Below, piece after piece: positions 44,786 through 52,855 of a stretch of DNA of 64,000 bases; the stretch's first letter is position 1, and each line of letters opens with the position of its first letter. Source of the DNA: a virus; IMG/VR virus record IMGVR_UViG_3300031772_000001, positions 103,661-167,660 of that record. One strand, written 5' to 3'. A program made the position numbers and the translations under genes. The notes beneath the pieces are model-generated. The model saw nothing but the letters and a program-made list of their open reading frames with translations, searched no databases and was not told the DNA's origin.

Positions 44786-45496
44786 CTACAAGGATTCTAC
44801 AAGCTGCAAAGAGCCTAACTGGTCCATAAGGTCAGAAAGCATAGTCTGGACAGTACCTATCATCTCATCCGCATCTGTCTCCATGTTAATATCCCCACCC
44901 TTGAACTTACCACGAATCCTCGCGGCTGCTTCCATCGACTTTGCAAGAGAAAAATCCAATACCCAAGTAATTGCCTTGTCCCAACTCATATCCTCAATCA
45001 CATTTACTTTTGGAGAATAGAAAACAGTTACTCTATTTTCATAAAAATACCCAGAAACAAGAACACGGTCTTTTAGGTCTACCCACCGGATCTTATTTCC
45101 AACAAACGTACTCAACTGACTCTGAAACCCCTGATAATATGCGGCATGAGCAATGTCTGCTGTATACACCATCCTACTCTGTAAACCATAAAGGTTTGAA
45201 TCTATATCAGCAGCACCAGCAGACTCTTGTTGTGTATTGTAAATATCATGTATCGTATCTACTGGTTTTGATAAAGCAGATTTCAAAAAGAAAACACTGT
45301 TTCCTGCTGCATCTGTCTTACTGGTTCCCATAACAGGGATAGTCTCGTACACTCTTGGCTCGTGATACCAAGGTGTAACACGACGCACAGCCTCACGAAT
45401 AAATGTAGTGATAGCGGTATCTTCTACCTCTAAGTCAACTACATTATCACCCGTAAGAGTGTGCTTAATCCACGTTACTGCATCTGCTTCAGTCAC
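44786..45496 (-). CDS. head-tail adaptor / neck protein candidate
   Basis: 236 aa starting with GTG at 45496, overlapping the upstream stop as GTGA. The start TEADAVTWIKHTLTGDNVVD, EDTAITTFIREAVRRVTPWY has the helical, acidic pattern of head-tail adaptors (gp13/gp6-type), followed by beta strands and a C-terminal helix rich in MSDLMDQ. It would sit under the portal and receive the tail. Position right after the capsid gene agrees. Confidence 0.55.
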   Translation of the reverse strand: MTEADAVTWIKHTLTGDNVVDLEVEDTAITTFIREAVRRVTPWYHEPRVYETIPVMGTSKTDAAGNSVFFLKSALSKPVDTIHDIYNTQQESAGAADIDSNLYGLQSRMVYTADIAHAAYYQGFQSQLSTFVGNKIRWVDLKDRVLVSGYFYENRVTVFYSPKVNVIEDMSWDKAITWVLDFSLAKSMEAAARIRGKFKGGDINMETDADEMIGTVQTMLSDLMDQLGSLQLVESL

Positions 45497-45867
45497 AAAT
45501 CACTCTTTCTCTTTCGACCAAATGACCTAAGATCGTTCGGTATCTTTGCACTCTTTTCTTTCTCTGGTTTCACAGGGGCAGACTCTACTGCTGTAATTGA
45601 TGAAGAGTCAGACATAGGAACAGAATCTATCATAGAAATATTTTCTGAAACTCCTGCTGACAAACTCTCACCACCAACTACAGGTGACTCAACTACTGGA
45701 GAATCAATACTAAACTCCTCAATCAACATTGGAATGTTTTTGAGAAGTTCCATCTCTGATTTTGAAATGGTATCAATCTCAACAGGAAGAAATGGCTTAA
45801 AATAAACTTCCTTTTTGTTGACCATGATAACCAAAGAATTCTTACCAGTGTTGGTCACGAGATACAT
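45493..45867 (-). CDS. hypothetical protein between capsid and neck genes
   Basis: 124 aa. It starts MYLVTNTGKNSLVIMVNKKE, has a hydrophobic/beta N-terminal half and a long, low-complexity C-terminus rich in S, V, E and P (SIDSPVVESPVVGGESLSAG), ending with RSFGRKRKSDL, a basic tail. Probably partly disordered and packaged or assembly-linked. It is the first gene after the capsid terminator, so it needs readthrough or its own promoter. Confidence 0.65.
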   Translation of the reverse strand: MYLVTNTGKNSLVIMVNKKEVYFKPFLPVEIDTISKSEMELLKNIPMLIEEFSIDSPVVESPVVGGESLSAGVSENISMIDSVPMSDSSSITAVESAPVKPEKEKSAKIPNDLRSFGRKRKSDL

Positions 45868-45897
45868 AATTTTACCTTTCTTAGAGTGTCAAAAGAA

Positions 45898-45924
45898 AAG
45901 GTGCGGGGAGATCCCCCGCACCTT
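45898..45924 (-). terminator. strong intrinsic terminator after the major capsid gene
   Basis: AAGGTGCGGGG (45924-45914 on the minus strand) pairs with CCCCGCACCTT (45908-45898), 11 bp, around a 5-base loop and is followed by TTCTTTTGAC. GC-rich and perfect. It would limit or end transcripts after the most abundant head protein. Confidence 0.88.
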
Positions 45925-45961
45925 CCCCTAAGTAAACCAATAGACGTTTCAATCTCCCCCA

Positions 45962-47395
45962 CTACGAAATAGTGACAGGAGCGAAGAACTTCGAGTTCAC
46001 GAACTTACGCCCGTAACTCTGCACCATACCGAACCGACCAACCATATCATCAAGAACGATGGTACGGGTAGTGTACAACGGGAGGTACGGTGCCCACACG
46101 TATCCAGCCTCCAAGAACATATTGCCCTTATAACCGAGCAAATATTTCAGGGAATTGTAGTACGGGTTCTTGTAAACACGGAAATCACCAAGAGTACCAA
46201 GATAATGCGGTCCCGGCTGAATCGTTCCTTCCCTCTTAAACAGAGGAGCAAGAGCCTCAACAACCGAAGACACATCCGTACCAACTGCCATAAAGTTACC
46301 AACCGCACGACGAGTCGCTTGGAAGATCGCATTCGACGTAGGCAGAACGCTCTTATCATAGAACGCCCACTTGTGCTCACTCCAAGGAACTCCCGTATCA
46401 GGGGTACGGTTGAAGGTATAACCCGTAGCAGTACCACCGGCCATAAGCTCACTCAGAATACGTCCGTCTGTCTCCTGACGAACTTCCGCAGCAAGTGAAG
46501 CCTTCAGTTCGGTGTCAACCGAACGACCAAACGCCTGCTCCACATCCCACGCCGCATCCAGAGTATACCGAGCACGGCACTTCTGGTTTTCAGCAGTGAC
46601 AGGAATTGACGTGATGGAAATGTCAACTTCAGGAATAAGCTCTGAGTTTGTCTCAAAGTTATTGTCGTACACTGCTGAAACCACCTCACCAGCAGCTACG
46701 TTAAACCCAAAAGTTACATCCACAACACCAGTAGTCAGAACAACACTTGACGGTGCGCCAATGTCACCAATCAAATTACCAGTACCATCATCATGCACTG
46801 TCATAACAACACCACCAGCCTTCTTAGCGGTTATGACAAGAGTACCAGCAACAAGAGGATGAGCATTCAGAGGAGCAATCGCAACTCCACCAGCACCATA
46901 ATGGGCGTGAGCACCGTCACCAGTAGAAAGAGTCTGCACAATCTCTTTTTCATGGGTGTAGCTGATACCAGCACCGGCCTGTGCCGAACCTGCCACATCG
47001 TAAGCAAACATCTTCGTACCGGCAGCAATATCACCACGAGTCGTACCATACAGGAATTCAAGGAAGAAAATTTCTCCCTGTCGGCGTGTCATCGGCTGCA
47101 CAGAAACAATCTCATTCGCAATCAGTGAAGGAAGAACAGCCGCAATCAACTCAAACCCATGCTTGATAAAAGAACCAACATTCACTGCCGCCGTTGTCTC
47201 GTCCATACGCTTGAAGAAACGATCAGTGTTTTCCAAGCAGATAGCCGTAGTAGCAAGCGTCAACTCACTAACTTCCGGCTTACCACGCTTCACACCCTCA
47301 AGGATGTCTGACCACTTTGACATAGCATAGTCAGCCATACCAAAAAGAGCGTCCTTCGCTTCGTTAAGAGCAACTTCATTCAGAGCCTTCGCCAT
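45962..47395 (-). CDS. major capsid protein (gp23-like, HK97 fold)
   Basis: 477 aa. It has the order typical of T4-type capsid proteins of large phages: N-terminal helix region (ALNEAKDALFGMADYAMSKW), then LPSLIANEIVSVQPMTRRQG, IFFLEFLYGTTRGD..., a variable insert (about 155-260), and a C-terminal half with YTLDAAWDVEQAFGRSVDTE, ARAEVRQETDGRILSELMAG-like segments (EVRQETDGRILSELM) and YVWAPYLPLYTTRTIVLDDM. The N-terminal about 65 residues may be removed by the protease encoded just upstream. AACCGGGGAG precedes the ATG, 15 bp after the protease gene. Confidence 0.92.
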   Translation of the reverse strand: MAKALNEVALNEAKDALFGMADYAMSKWSDILEGVKRGKPEVSELTLATTAICLENTDRFFKRMDETTAAVNVGSFIKHGFELIAAVLPSLIANEIVSVQPMTRRQGEIFFLEFLYGTTRGDIAAGTKMFAYDVAGSAQAGAGISYTHEKEIVQTLSTGDGAHAHYGAGGVAIAPLNAHPLVAGTLVITAKKAGGVVMTVHDDGTGNLIGDIGAPSSVVLTTGVVDVTFGFNVAAGEVVSAVYDNNFETNSELIPEVDISITSIPVTAENQKCRARYTLDAAWDVEQAFGRSVDTELKASLAAEVRQETDGRILSELMAGGTATGYTFNRTPDTGVPWSEHKWAFYDKSVLPTSNAIFQATRRAVGNFMAVGTDVSSVVEALAPLFKREGTIQPGPHYLGTLGDFRVYKNPYYNSLKYLLGYKGNMFLEAGYVWAPYLPLYTTRTIVLDDMVGRFGMVQSYGRKFVNSKFFAPVTIS

Positions 47396-47410
47396 GATAC
47401 AACTCCCCGG

Positions 47411-48919
47411 TTAGATTTTTCGGATAAGATCACAAACAGCATCAGCCTGAGACGTTCTTTTAGCTGATTCCAAACCCTCACTCATAACCCGAAGACCACC
47501 AACAACTGAATCCAAAGAATTTTCAAAAAGTCGTGGTCTTACTGCCTTCTGCACAAGAGGCTTTGATTCAACTTGGGGAACAACTTCTTGAATCTTATTT
47601 TCCTCTTCGTCAAGAAGAAGCTCTTCCTCGTCTGCTGACTCCTCAGTCTCTTGAATAACCAAGTTAAGCCTAGAATACAAAGAAGCCTTTTCAGAGATGA
47701 GTTTTCGTCTCTCAACCCTAAGAGCTTCGTTACTTTTCTTCAGTTCTTCAATCTTCTTACTGAGAAGATCACCTGATTCCGTCAAAGAGGAAACTTTTCT
47801 TCCATATTGTAGAAGTTTTGCATAGAGATCCTGAAATTTATCTTCTGATACCTTGTCAACATGAGATTCAATTACCACTTGCGATTTCTTCGCTTTGGCA
47901 AGATTGATAGCCTCTTGGTAATTAGCCAAAAGAATATCATTTTCAAGTTTGACGGTATCATACAAATTCTCAAGACCCTGCATTTCCTTTTGAGAAGACT
48001 CAGGTTCCTTGGAAGCACCAACAGAAACATCAACAGACTCAACCAAAACCGATATTTTCTCTTTTAACTCTTTAACCTGAAAAACAGACTCACGTAACAT
48101 AGAATCCTTAGAAATTAAAGACTCCCTAAGAGATTTCACATTCTTTCTAAGAACTTCAACCTCCTTCTTCAATTCCTCAACTACAAGTTTATCTTTGTCA
48201 GAAGTCGTTATTTTCTTATCAGAATCCTCATTCAGTGTCGCCTTCGGCTGCTTAACTCTCTCCAAAATCAAATTACTGTTACATCCAAGTTTCTCTAAAA
48301 TACCCTTGAAATATGCTGGATCTTCCTGAAAAGAATCAGGGGAAGACTCACAAATAATCTTCTCTATCTGTTCCCTTACCGGCTTAGGATATGCGTTTTG
48401 GGCAGACGGCTCGAAAACAAAATCAAACCCACCCCACTTATACCCCTTCTCTGAAACAAAATTCTTACCTTCTTTTGCAATTGTATTACCACCACCACGA
48501 GTAGATGCACCTAACTTCACATTTGCCTTGAATAAAGTAGAAACAATTCTACCCATCGGAGTATCAAGAACCTCCGACTCAGCCATCAATGCCTTCTTAT
48601 CCTTCTCCACCCATGCCTTTGTCATTACATGGGAAACAGTAGACAACGGAGGAACAAACTTATCTGTAGGATGGTCAGCAGCACCAACTAATGCACGCTC
48701 TTTTATAGCTTCCTGAATATCATCACGACCTAATACCTTATCCCAAAACTCGTTAGTATAGACACGACCATTCCTATTTTCAGTCTCCGTGATACCGATT
48801 GGACCACGGACCTTCATAATCACACCGGGACGAAGACTCTCCTTCTCCGTAACTAACTCAAAAGATTGAGAGTCTGTCTCAGGATAATAATCATCTATCA
48901 GGATATTTTCGTTTTCCAT
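47411..48919 (-). CDS. prohead protease (T4 gp21/S80-like) with C-terminal coiled-coil scaffold-like region
   Basis: 502 aa. The first 200 residues are an S80-type prohead protease: ETENRNGRVYTNEFWDKVLG, ADHPTDKFVPPLSTVSHVMT with candidate catalytic H83, MGRIVSTLF, and NVKLGASTRGGG with candidate nucleophile S139. Such enzymes mature capsid and internal proteins at (I/L)-x-E sites. Residues about 245-430 form a long coiled coil (VEELKKEVEVLRKNVKSLRE, ...EELKKSNEALRVERRKLIS), which in T4 is a separate core protein, so this looks like a protease-scaffold fusion. The C-terminus (RPRLFENSLDSVVGGLRVM) resembles a capsid-core contact. GAGGG precedes the ATG. Confidence 0.88.
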   Translation of the reverse strand: MENENILIDDYYPETDSQSFELVTEKESLRPGVIMKVRGPIGITETENRNGRVYTNEFWDKVLGRDDIQEAIKERALVGAADHPTDKFVPPLSTVSHVMTKAWVEKDKKALMAESEVLDTPMGRIVSTLFKANVKLGASTRGGGNTIAKEGKNFVSEKGYKWGGFDFVFEPSAQNAYPKPVREQIEKIICESSPDSFQEDPAYFKGILEKLGCNSNLILERVKQPKATLNEDSDKKITTSDKDKLVVEELKKEVEVLRKNVKSLRESLISKDSMLRESVFQVKELKEKISVLVESVDVSVGASKEPESSQKEMQGLENLYDTVKLENDILLANYQEAINLAKAKKSQVVIESHVDKVSEDKFQDLYAKLLQYGRKVSSLTESGDLLSKKIEELKKSNEALRVERRKLISEKASLYSRLNLVIQETEESADEEELLLDEEENKIQEVVPQVESKPLVQKAVRPRLFENSLDSVVGGLRVMSEGLESAKRTSQADAVCDLIRKI

Positions 48920-48959
48920 TTACCATCCCTCATTACTCTAAGTTTATCACGGAAAGACA

Positions 48960-51900
48960 TCAAGGAGCAACGTCACCTATTGGATATATGACAAGCCTCT
49001 GTTTTGCTAAAGGATCAATATGAAGGATTATCTGTATTCCGGCCATAGTCGTTTTTGGAACAACCCAAACAGTTCTTTGCTTTATTCGGGATGTCCAAAC
49101 AGCAGGAAACTTAGGGTGAATTTCCTTGTTAACCACATCCGTAAATTCTCCATCTGTAAGCTGAATAATCATATCGGGGTTATGACACTTTGCAATTGCA
49201 TCCATAAAGTTATGTGAAAAATATGTCAAATCACCCTTAAAAGAATTACCTAACATAGCCTTCAGATGACTTGAGTTAAAGCTGGCATATCTAACATATT
49301 GGTTAGTTTTACGACTCCCCCAATACATTACATGAACAACAGTATTTCCCAAAATATCCCGATAAGTGTCAAAGAAATCTTTAAGAGCCATCAATGCGGG
49401 CTTATATTTCTGCATTGACTCAAAAGACTGTGACCTATCACACATAATAAGAATACTATCAATAGCAGGAACCTCAATGTCTCTACCTGTCCACCCCTCA
49501 ATCCTTCTTGATGGAGCATTAGGATCACGGCCTTCACCAACCCCAAGTATATTTGCCATAATCTTCTGCATTATTGTACGCCATCTACGAGCAGACCCCA
49601 AACTCTTAACAGCGGAAATCTTGGAAATATCAAGCACACCTTTACCAAACTCAGCATCAATAGCTGCCTGAAGATCAGGGTCATCACCGGCAAAGTCTTT
49701 TCCAACAAGAGACTTTAGATCCCTTGCGGTTTTATTAACAGCGTCTCCAAGAAGTTTGTCAAGTGCAGCATCCATCTTGGAAAGTCCGGGCTTAACCTCA
49801 CCATTCACAGAGTCATAAGGGTCAATATTAGAAATAATACCATTATCCTTGTCCTCTTTATCCTGCTTTTCATTCTCTTTGTCTGTCTTCTCTGCATCAG
49901 CTAAAACATCATCAAATTCCTTCTCAATATCGGATCTATCATCTGCTGGTTTTTCACCAGACTTTTCACCTTTTTTACCCTTCTTACCAGGCTCTCCCTT
50001 TGCACCCTTGTCATCGCCACTGTCATCACCCGAATCCCCGCTATCGTCCCCCGAATCATCCCCCTTTTTGCCTTTTTTACCACCCGCATCATCCCCTGAA
50101 TCATCTCCAGAATCATCCCCCTCGTCATCACCAGGCTCACCACTATCATCACCCTTCTTACCCTTTTTACCTTTCTTACCCCCCTCATCGTCTCCCGAAT
50201 CGTCTCCCGAATCGTCTCCCGAATCGTCTCCCGAATCATCTCCCGAATCATCTCCCGAATCATCTCCCGAATCATCTCCCGAATCATCTCCCGGTTCGCC
50301 CTTCTTTCCTTTCTTACCTTTCTTACCACCCGGATCATCCTCATCCCCACTTAAAGGCTCTATATCATCCTCAGTAACATCATAAGTATCATTGGCAGAC
50401 TCTATCTTGGATGAAAATACTTTTCCAAGGTCTATCTTGGTTTTACTTAACTTAGACTTGATTACCTTTCCGACAACTTCAGGTAATACTGTTATGGTGA
50501 TCTTTCTTTTCCCATTCTTATCAACATCCCCTACCTTTACAATCTGAGCAACCTCTCCGGTCGCCTTAACAGTACAAGAGTCACCAACTGACCACCCACC
50601 CTCACTATCCCCCTCATCATCCCCTTTATCGTCACCCTTCTTTCCCTTTTTACCTTTCTCGTCACCATCGTCATCACCCTTCTCATCGCCCTTTTCATCC
50701 CCCTCATCATCCCCCTTTTCTCCACCTTTCTTACCCTTTTTACCTTTCTCATCCCCCTCATCATCCCCCGAATCATCTCCCTCATCATCCCCCGAATCAT
50801 CTCCCGAATCATCCCCCGAATCATCCCCTCCGGGCTGTGACTTACCCTCATCATCGCCTTCGTCATCACCCTCATCATCCCCAGAATCATCCCCTCCGGG
50901 CTGTGGCTCTCCTCCGGGCTGTGGCTCTCCTCCAGGCTGTGGCTCTCCTCCGGGCTGTTCTGGTTCCTCTGACGGCTCCGGCTCTTTAGAAGGTTCACTA
51001 ACTGTCCCATGAACAATCAGATCATCAATATCAAATTCCTTCATTGATAGAAACTTATCAGGAATAACACCTTTACCAGTAAGAATATCTGCTAAATCAC
51101 GCTTATCAACAATTCCAACTCCTGCCTTATTTGTATCTGGAGAAACAGAGTTTACAACCCCCCACTCTCCGGTAGATTTACTTTCAACAATATCCCCAAC
51201 ACGAACTCTCGGCCTCTCCTTCTGTTGTTTTGGATCTTTCCTAACAGGATTCTTCTTTGCTTGTGCCTTTGTCTTGTCAGTATTAAACAATCTAAAGTGG
51301 AAGTAATCTTTCAATATTCCATAGAGTTGCATAATCTGGGCCGTAGAAACATTTTCCATACCATCCTGAATAACTGCTGGATTCATACTTAACACAATAG
51401 GATACTTCTCTTTATCTTTAATCTTACCAAAGAAACTACTAATTTCAGAGGTAGAGGCTTTAGTGGTCGTAATATAACCAATTTTTCCTATATCAACCAT
51501 CTTTGCAGATCCAAAAGCAGTTAGCTTAGAACCCTCAACAACAGCATGGGATACTAACAACCTTCCCATTCCGTTTATAGGCAAAAGATCCCTGTCCGGT
51601 CCTAATTCATCCTCATAACGTTTCGGATGTTTCCCCGGAACTTTTCTTGTTAAGTTGTAGTTAATGATACAATCTGCCCAAATATTATTCTCACCAAAAT
51701 TGAAACCCTGAACCACATTAAATCCACGCTTATGAGCATGTAAATTATTAACGTGGTCCACCTCATGCCTCAAAGCATACGCAACAATATGAGCTATTTT
51801 TGAAGACATGTCAAGTTTGCCTTCTTGTCCCATGTCCATTCGCGTACTTGTAGTACCCGTAGAACCCATCACCAAATACTGAGCAACAAACTTAACAAGA

Positions 51901-52433
51901 AACTCTCGGTTAATTGAAAGTGTAAAAGCCTCTAAAATCTCATTATACCCAACACCAAGAGTAAGAACCTTGGGATTATCATACACCTTCTTCATAGTCT
52001 GGTATACGTTACTATATGTATGAGTAGTAGCAAGAACCTTCTCACCAGCAGCTAAAAGCTCAGAAGAAAGACTATCAATATTGATTTTGCTTGATCTAAG
52101 AGCATCTGCAAAATTAGTATCAAACTTCTGTACCATCCCTTGATACTTCTTTGTCACCTCAAAAAACTTCTTCGTATCACAAAAACCATAAGAAATAGCT
52201 CTTCCGTGCTGTGGAAAAGTCAAAGTTAAACCAGTAGGAATCCCTCTAACAGCTACAATAGCCTGATAATTTATAGCATTCAACTCTTCATAGGTAAGAT
52301 AAGTTTCTTCAGTCGCCCTACTCGAACTATCTATATACCACTGTATAAATTTAGCATAATCATCAATAGTATTTATAGGCTCAGAATAAACACCCTTAAC
52401 AACAACACCAGATTGTTCGTATAACTTACGCAT
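48960..52433 (-). CDS. metallopeptidase-VWA protein (DUF2201-like) with acidic linkers
   Basis: 1157 aa. It starts MRKLYEQSG. Residues about 211-262 hold the zinc peptidase site: ALRHEVDHVNN with H223-E-V-D-H227, and NIWADCIINYNL, the same arrangement as DUF2201-type putative metallopeptidases. The C-terminal part (about 975-1157) is a VWA domain: SILIMCDRSQSF with the MIDAS DxSxS near 999-1003 and MIIQLTDGEFTD. Between them lie two long acidic GDDSGDD/PGGEPQ/KGKKG stretches and a small basic-hydrophobic domain (about 640-715). It is the natural partner of the AAA+ ATPase gene two positions upstream, as in MoxR-VWA pairs (RavA-ViaA, NorQ-NorD). Target unknown. Confidence 0.8.
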   Translation of the reverse strand: MRKLYEQSGVVVKGVYSEPINTIDDYAKFIQWYIDSSSRATEETYLTYEELNAINYQAIVAVRGIPTGLTLTFPQHGRAISYGFCDTKKFFEVTKKYQGMVQKFDTNFADALRSSKINIDSLSSELLAAGEKVLATTHTYSNVYQTMKKVYDNPKVLTLGVGYNEILEAFTLSINREFLVKFVAQYLVMGSTGTTSTRMDMGQEGKLDMSSKIAHIVAYALRHEVDHVNNLHAHKRGFNVVQGFNFGENNIWADCIINYNLTRKVPGKHPKRYEDELGPDRDLLPINGMGRLLVSHAVVEGSKLTAFGSAKMVDIGKIGYITTTKASTSEISSFFGKIKDKEKYPIVLSMNPAVIQDGMENVSTAQIMQLYGILKDYFHFRLFNTDKTKAQAKKNPVRKDPKQQKERPRVRVGDIVESKSTGEWGVVNSVSPDTNKAGVGIVDKRDLADILTGKGVIPDKFLSMKEFDIDDLIVHGTVSEPSKEPEPSEEPEQPGGEPQPGGEPQPGGEPQPGGDDSGDDEGDDEGDDEGKSQPGGDDSGDDSGDDSGDDEGDDSGDDEGDEKGKKGKKGGEKGDDEGDEKGDEKGDDDGDEKGKKGKKGDDKGDDEGDSEGGWSVGDSCTVKATGEVAQIVKVGDVDKNGKRKITITVLPEVVGKVIKSKLSKTKIDLGKVFSSKIESANDTYDVTEDDIEPLSGDEDDPGGKKGKKGKKGEPGDDSGDDSGDDSGDDSGDDSGDDSGDDSGDDSGDDEGGKKGKKGKKGDDSGEPGDDEGDDSGDDSGDDAGGKKGKKGDDSGDDSGDSGDDSGDDKGAKGEPGKKGKKGEKSGEKPADDRSDIEKEFDDVLADAEKTDKENEKQDKEDKDNGIISNIDPYDSVNGEVKPGLSKMDAALDKLLGDAVNKTARDLKSLVGKDFAGDDPDLQAAIDAEFGKGVLDISKISAVKSLGSARRWRTIMQKIMANILGVGEGRDPNAPSRRIEGWTGRDIEVPAIDSILIMCDRSQSFESMQKYKPALMALKDFFDTYRDILGNTVVHVMYWGSRKTNQYVRYASFNSSHLKAMLGNSFKGDLTYFSHNFMDAIAKCHNPDMIIQLTDGEFTDVVNKEIHPKFPAVWTSRIKQRTVWVVPKTTMAGIQIILHIDPLAKQRLVIYPIGDVAP
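50191..50294 (-). repeat. 12-bp tandem repeat, about 8.5 units
   Basis: Eight consecutive units tctcccgaatc(g/a), each coding for GDDS or its shift, occupy 50191-50286 with a partial unit to 50294. The first units end in g, the later ones in a. A slippage-prone array inside the metallopeptidase-VWA gene. Confidence 0.95.
50895..50959 (-). repeat. 18-bp tandem repeat, about 3.5 units
   Basis: tccgggctgtggctctcc at 50895-50912 and 50913-50930, a one-base variant at 50931-50948, and a partial fourth copy. It encodes the PGGEPQ hexapeptide run in the linker between the peptidase and acidic segments. Confidence 0.93.
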
Positions 52434-52854
52434 TACTTAGTGCCCCCATAGAGTCTACGATTTTCATTTTCCGGTCATCCCGCATAGTGTTCATCAAGTC
52501 TTCTACAGTCACAAAATTCCGTGTTACTCCGTCAAAACCTGTATAAACGTAAGTAGTAGCCTTTATATACACCATACTCAAAAAACCCTTGGAAAATACA
52601 AAATGTACAAAAGCCCGAATCTTGTACCTCTGACCCTTTACCCAAACAGTTGAAAGGTATATCAGAATCTCATTCTTCTGCATAATCATCTTATCTGCAT
52701 ACAAAGACCTGCTTATCTTTTCAAGGGTATTAAAATAAGAAGGATATTCTAACAACCTACAAGAAACAATATCCCCTTCTCCGGGAAGGTACTCTTGACA
52801 AGAAATACCCACTGTATCCATGACATCACTCAGCTTATCTTGAAGTTCGATCAT
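52426..52854 (-). CDS. hypothetical protein between AAA+ and VWA genes
   Basis: 142 aa from the ATG at 52854, 1 bp after the AAA+ gene stop (TAGTATG), with GGGGA about 9 bases upstream; a longer start inside the AAA+ gene is unlikely. The product (MIELQDKLSDVMDTVGISCQ, LPGEGDIVSCRLLEYPSYFN, ILIYLSTVWVKGQRYKIRAF) is strand-rich with a helix at each end. Its ATG-stop overlaps (8 bp) with the VWA protein suggest a third component or adaptor of the AAA+/VWA module. No family. Confidence 0.7.
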   Translation of the reverse strand: MIELQDKLSDVMDTVGISCQEYLPGEGDIVSCRLLEYPSYFNTLEKISRSLYADKMIMQKNEILIYLSTVWVKGQRYKIRAFVHFVFSKGFLSMVYIKATTYVYTGFDGVTRNFVTVEDLMNTMRDDRKMKIVDSMGALSNA

Positions 52855-52855
52855 A

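Noticed and set aside
45868-45897. Consensus TTGACA just before the gene at 45493-45867
   Set aside because: The best -10 match (TAAAAT) is only 12 bp away and at normal spacing no good -10 exists; the TTGACA overlaps the U tract of the terminator.
50191-50294. Possible CRISPR-like array
   Set aside because: 12-bp units are contiguous without spacers and encode an in-frame GDDS repeat.
49849-50385. 178-aa plus-strand open frame (serine/proline repeats)
   Set aside because: It is antisense to the acidic 12-bp and related repeats; the open frame results from repeat composition. No ribosome site and every other gene is on the minus strand.
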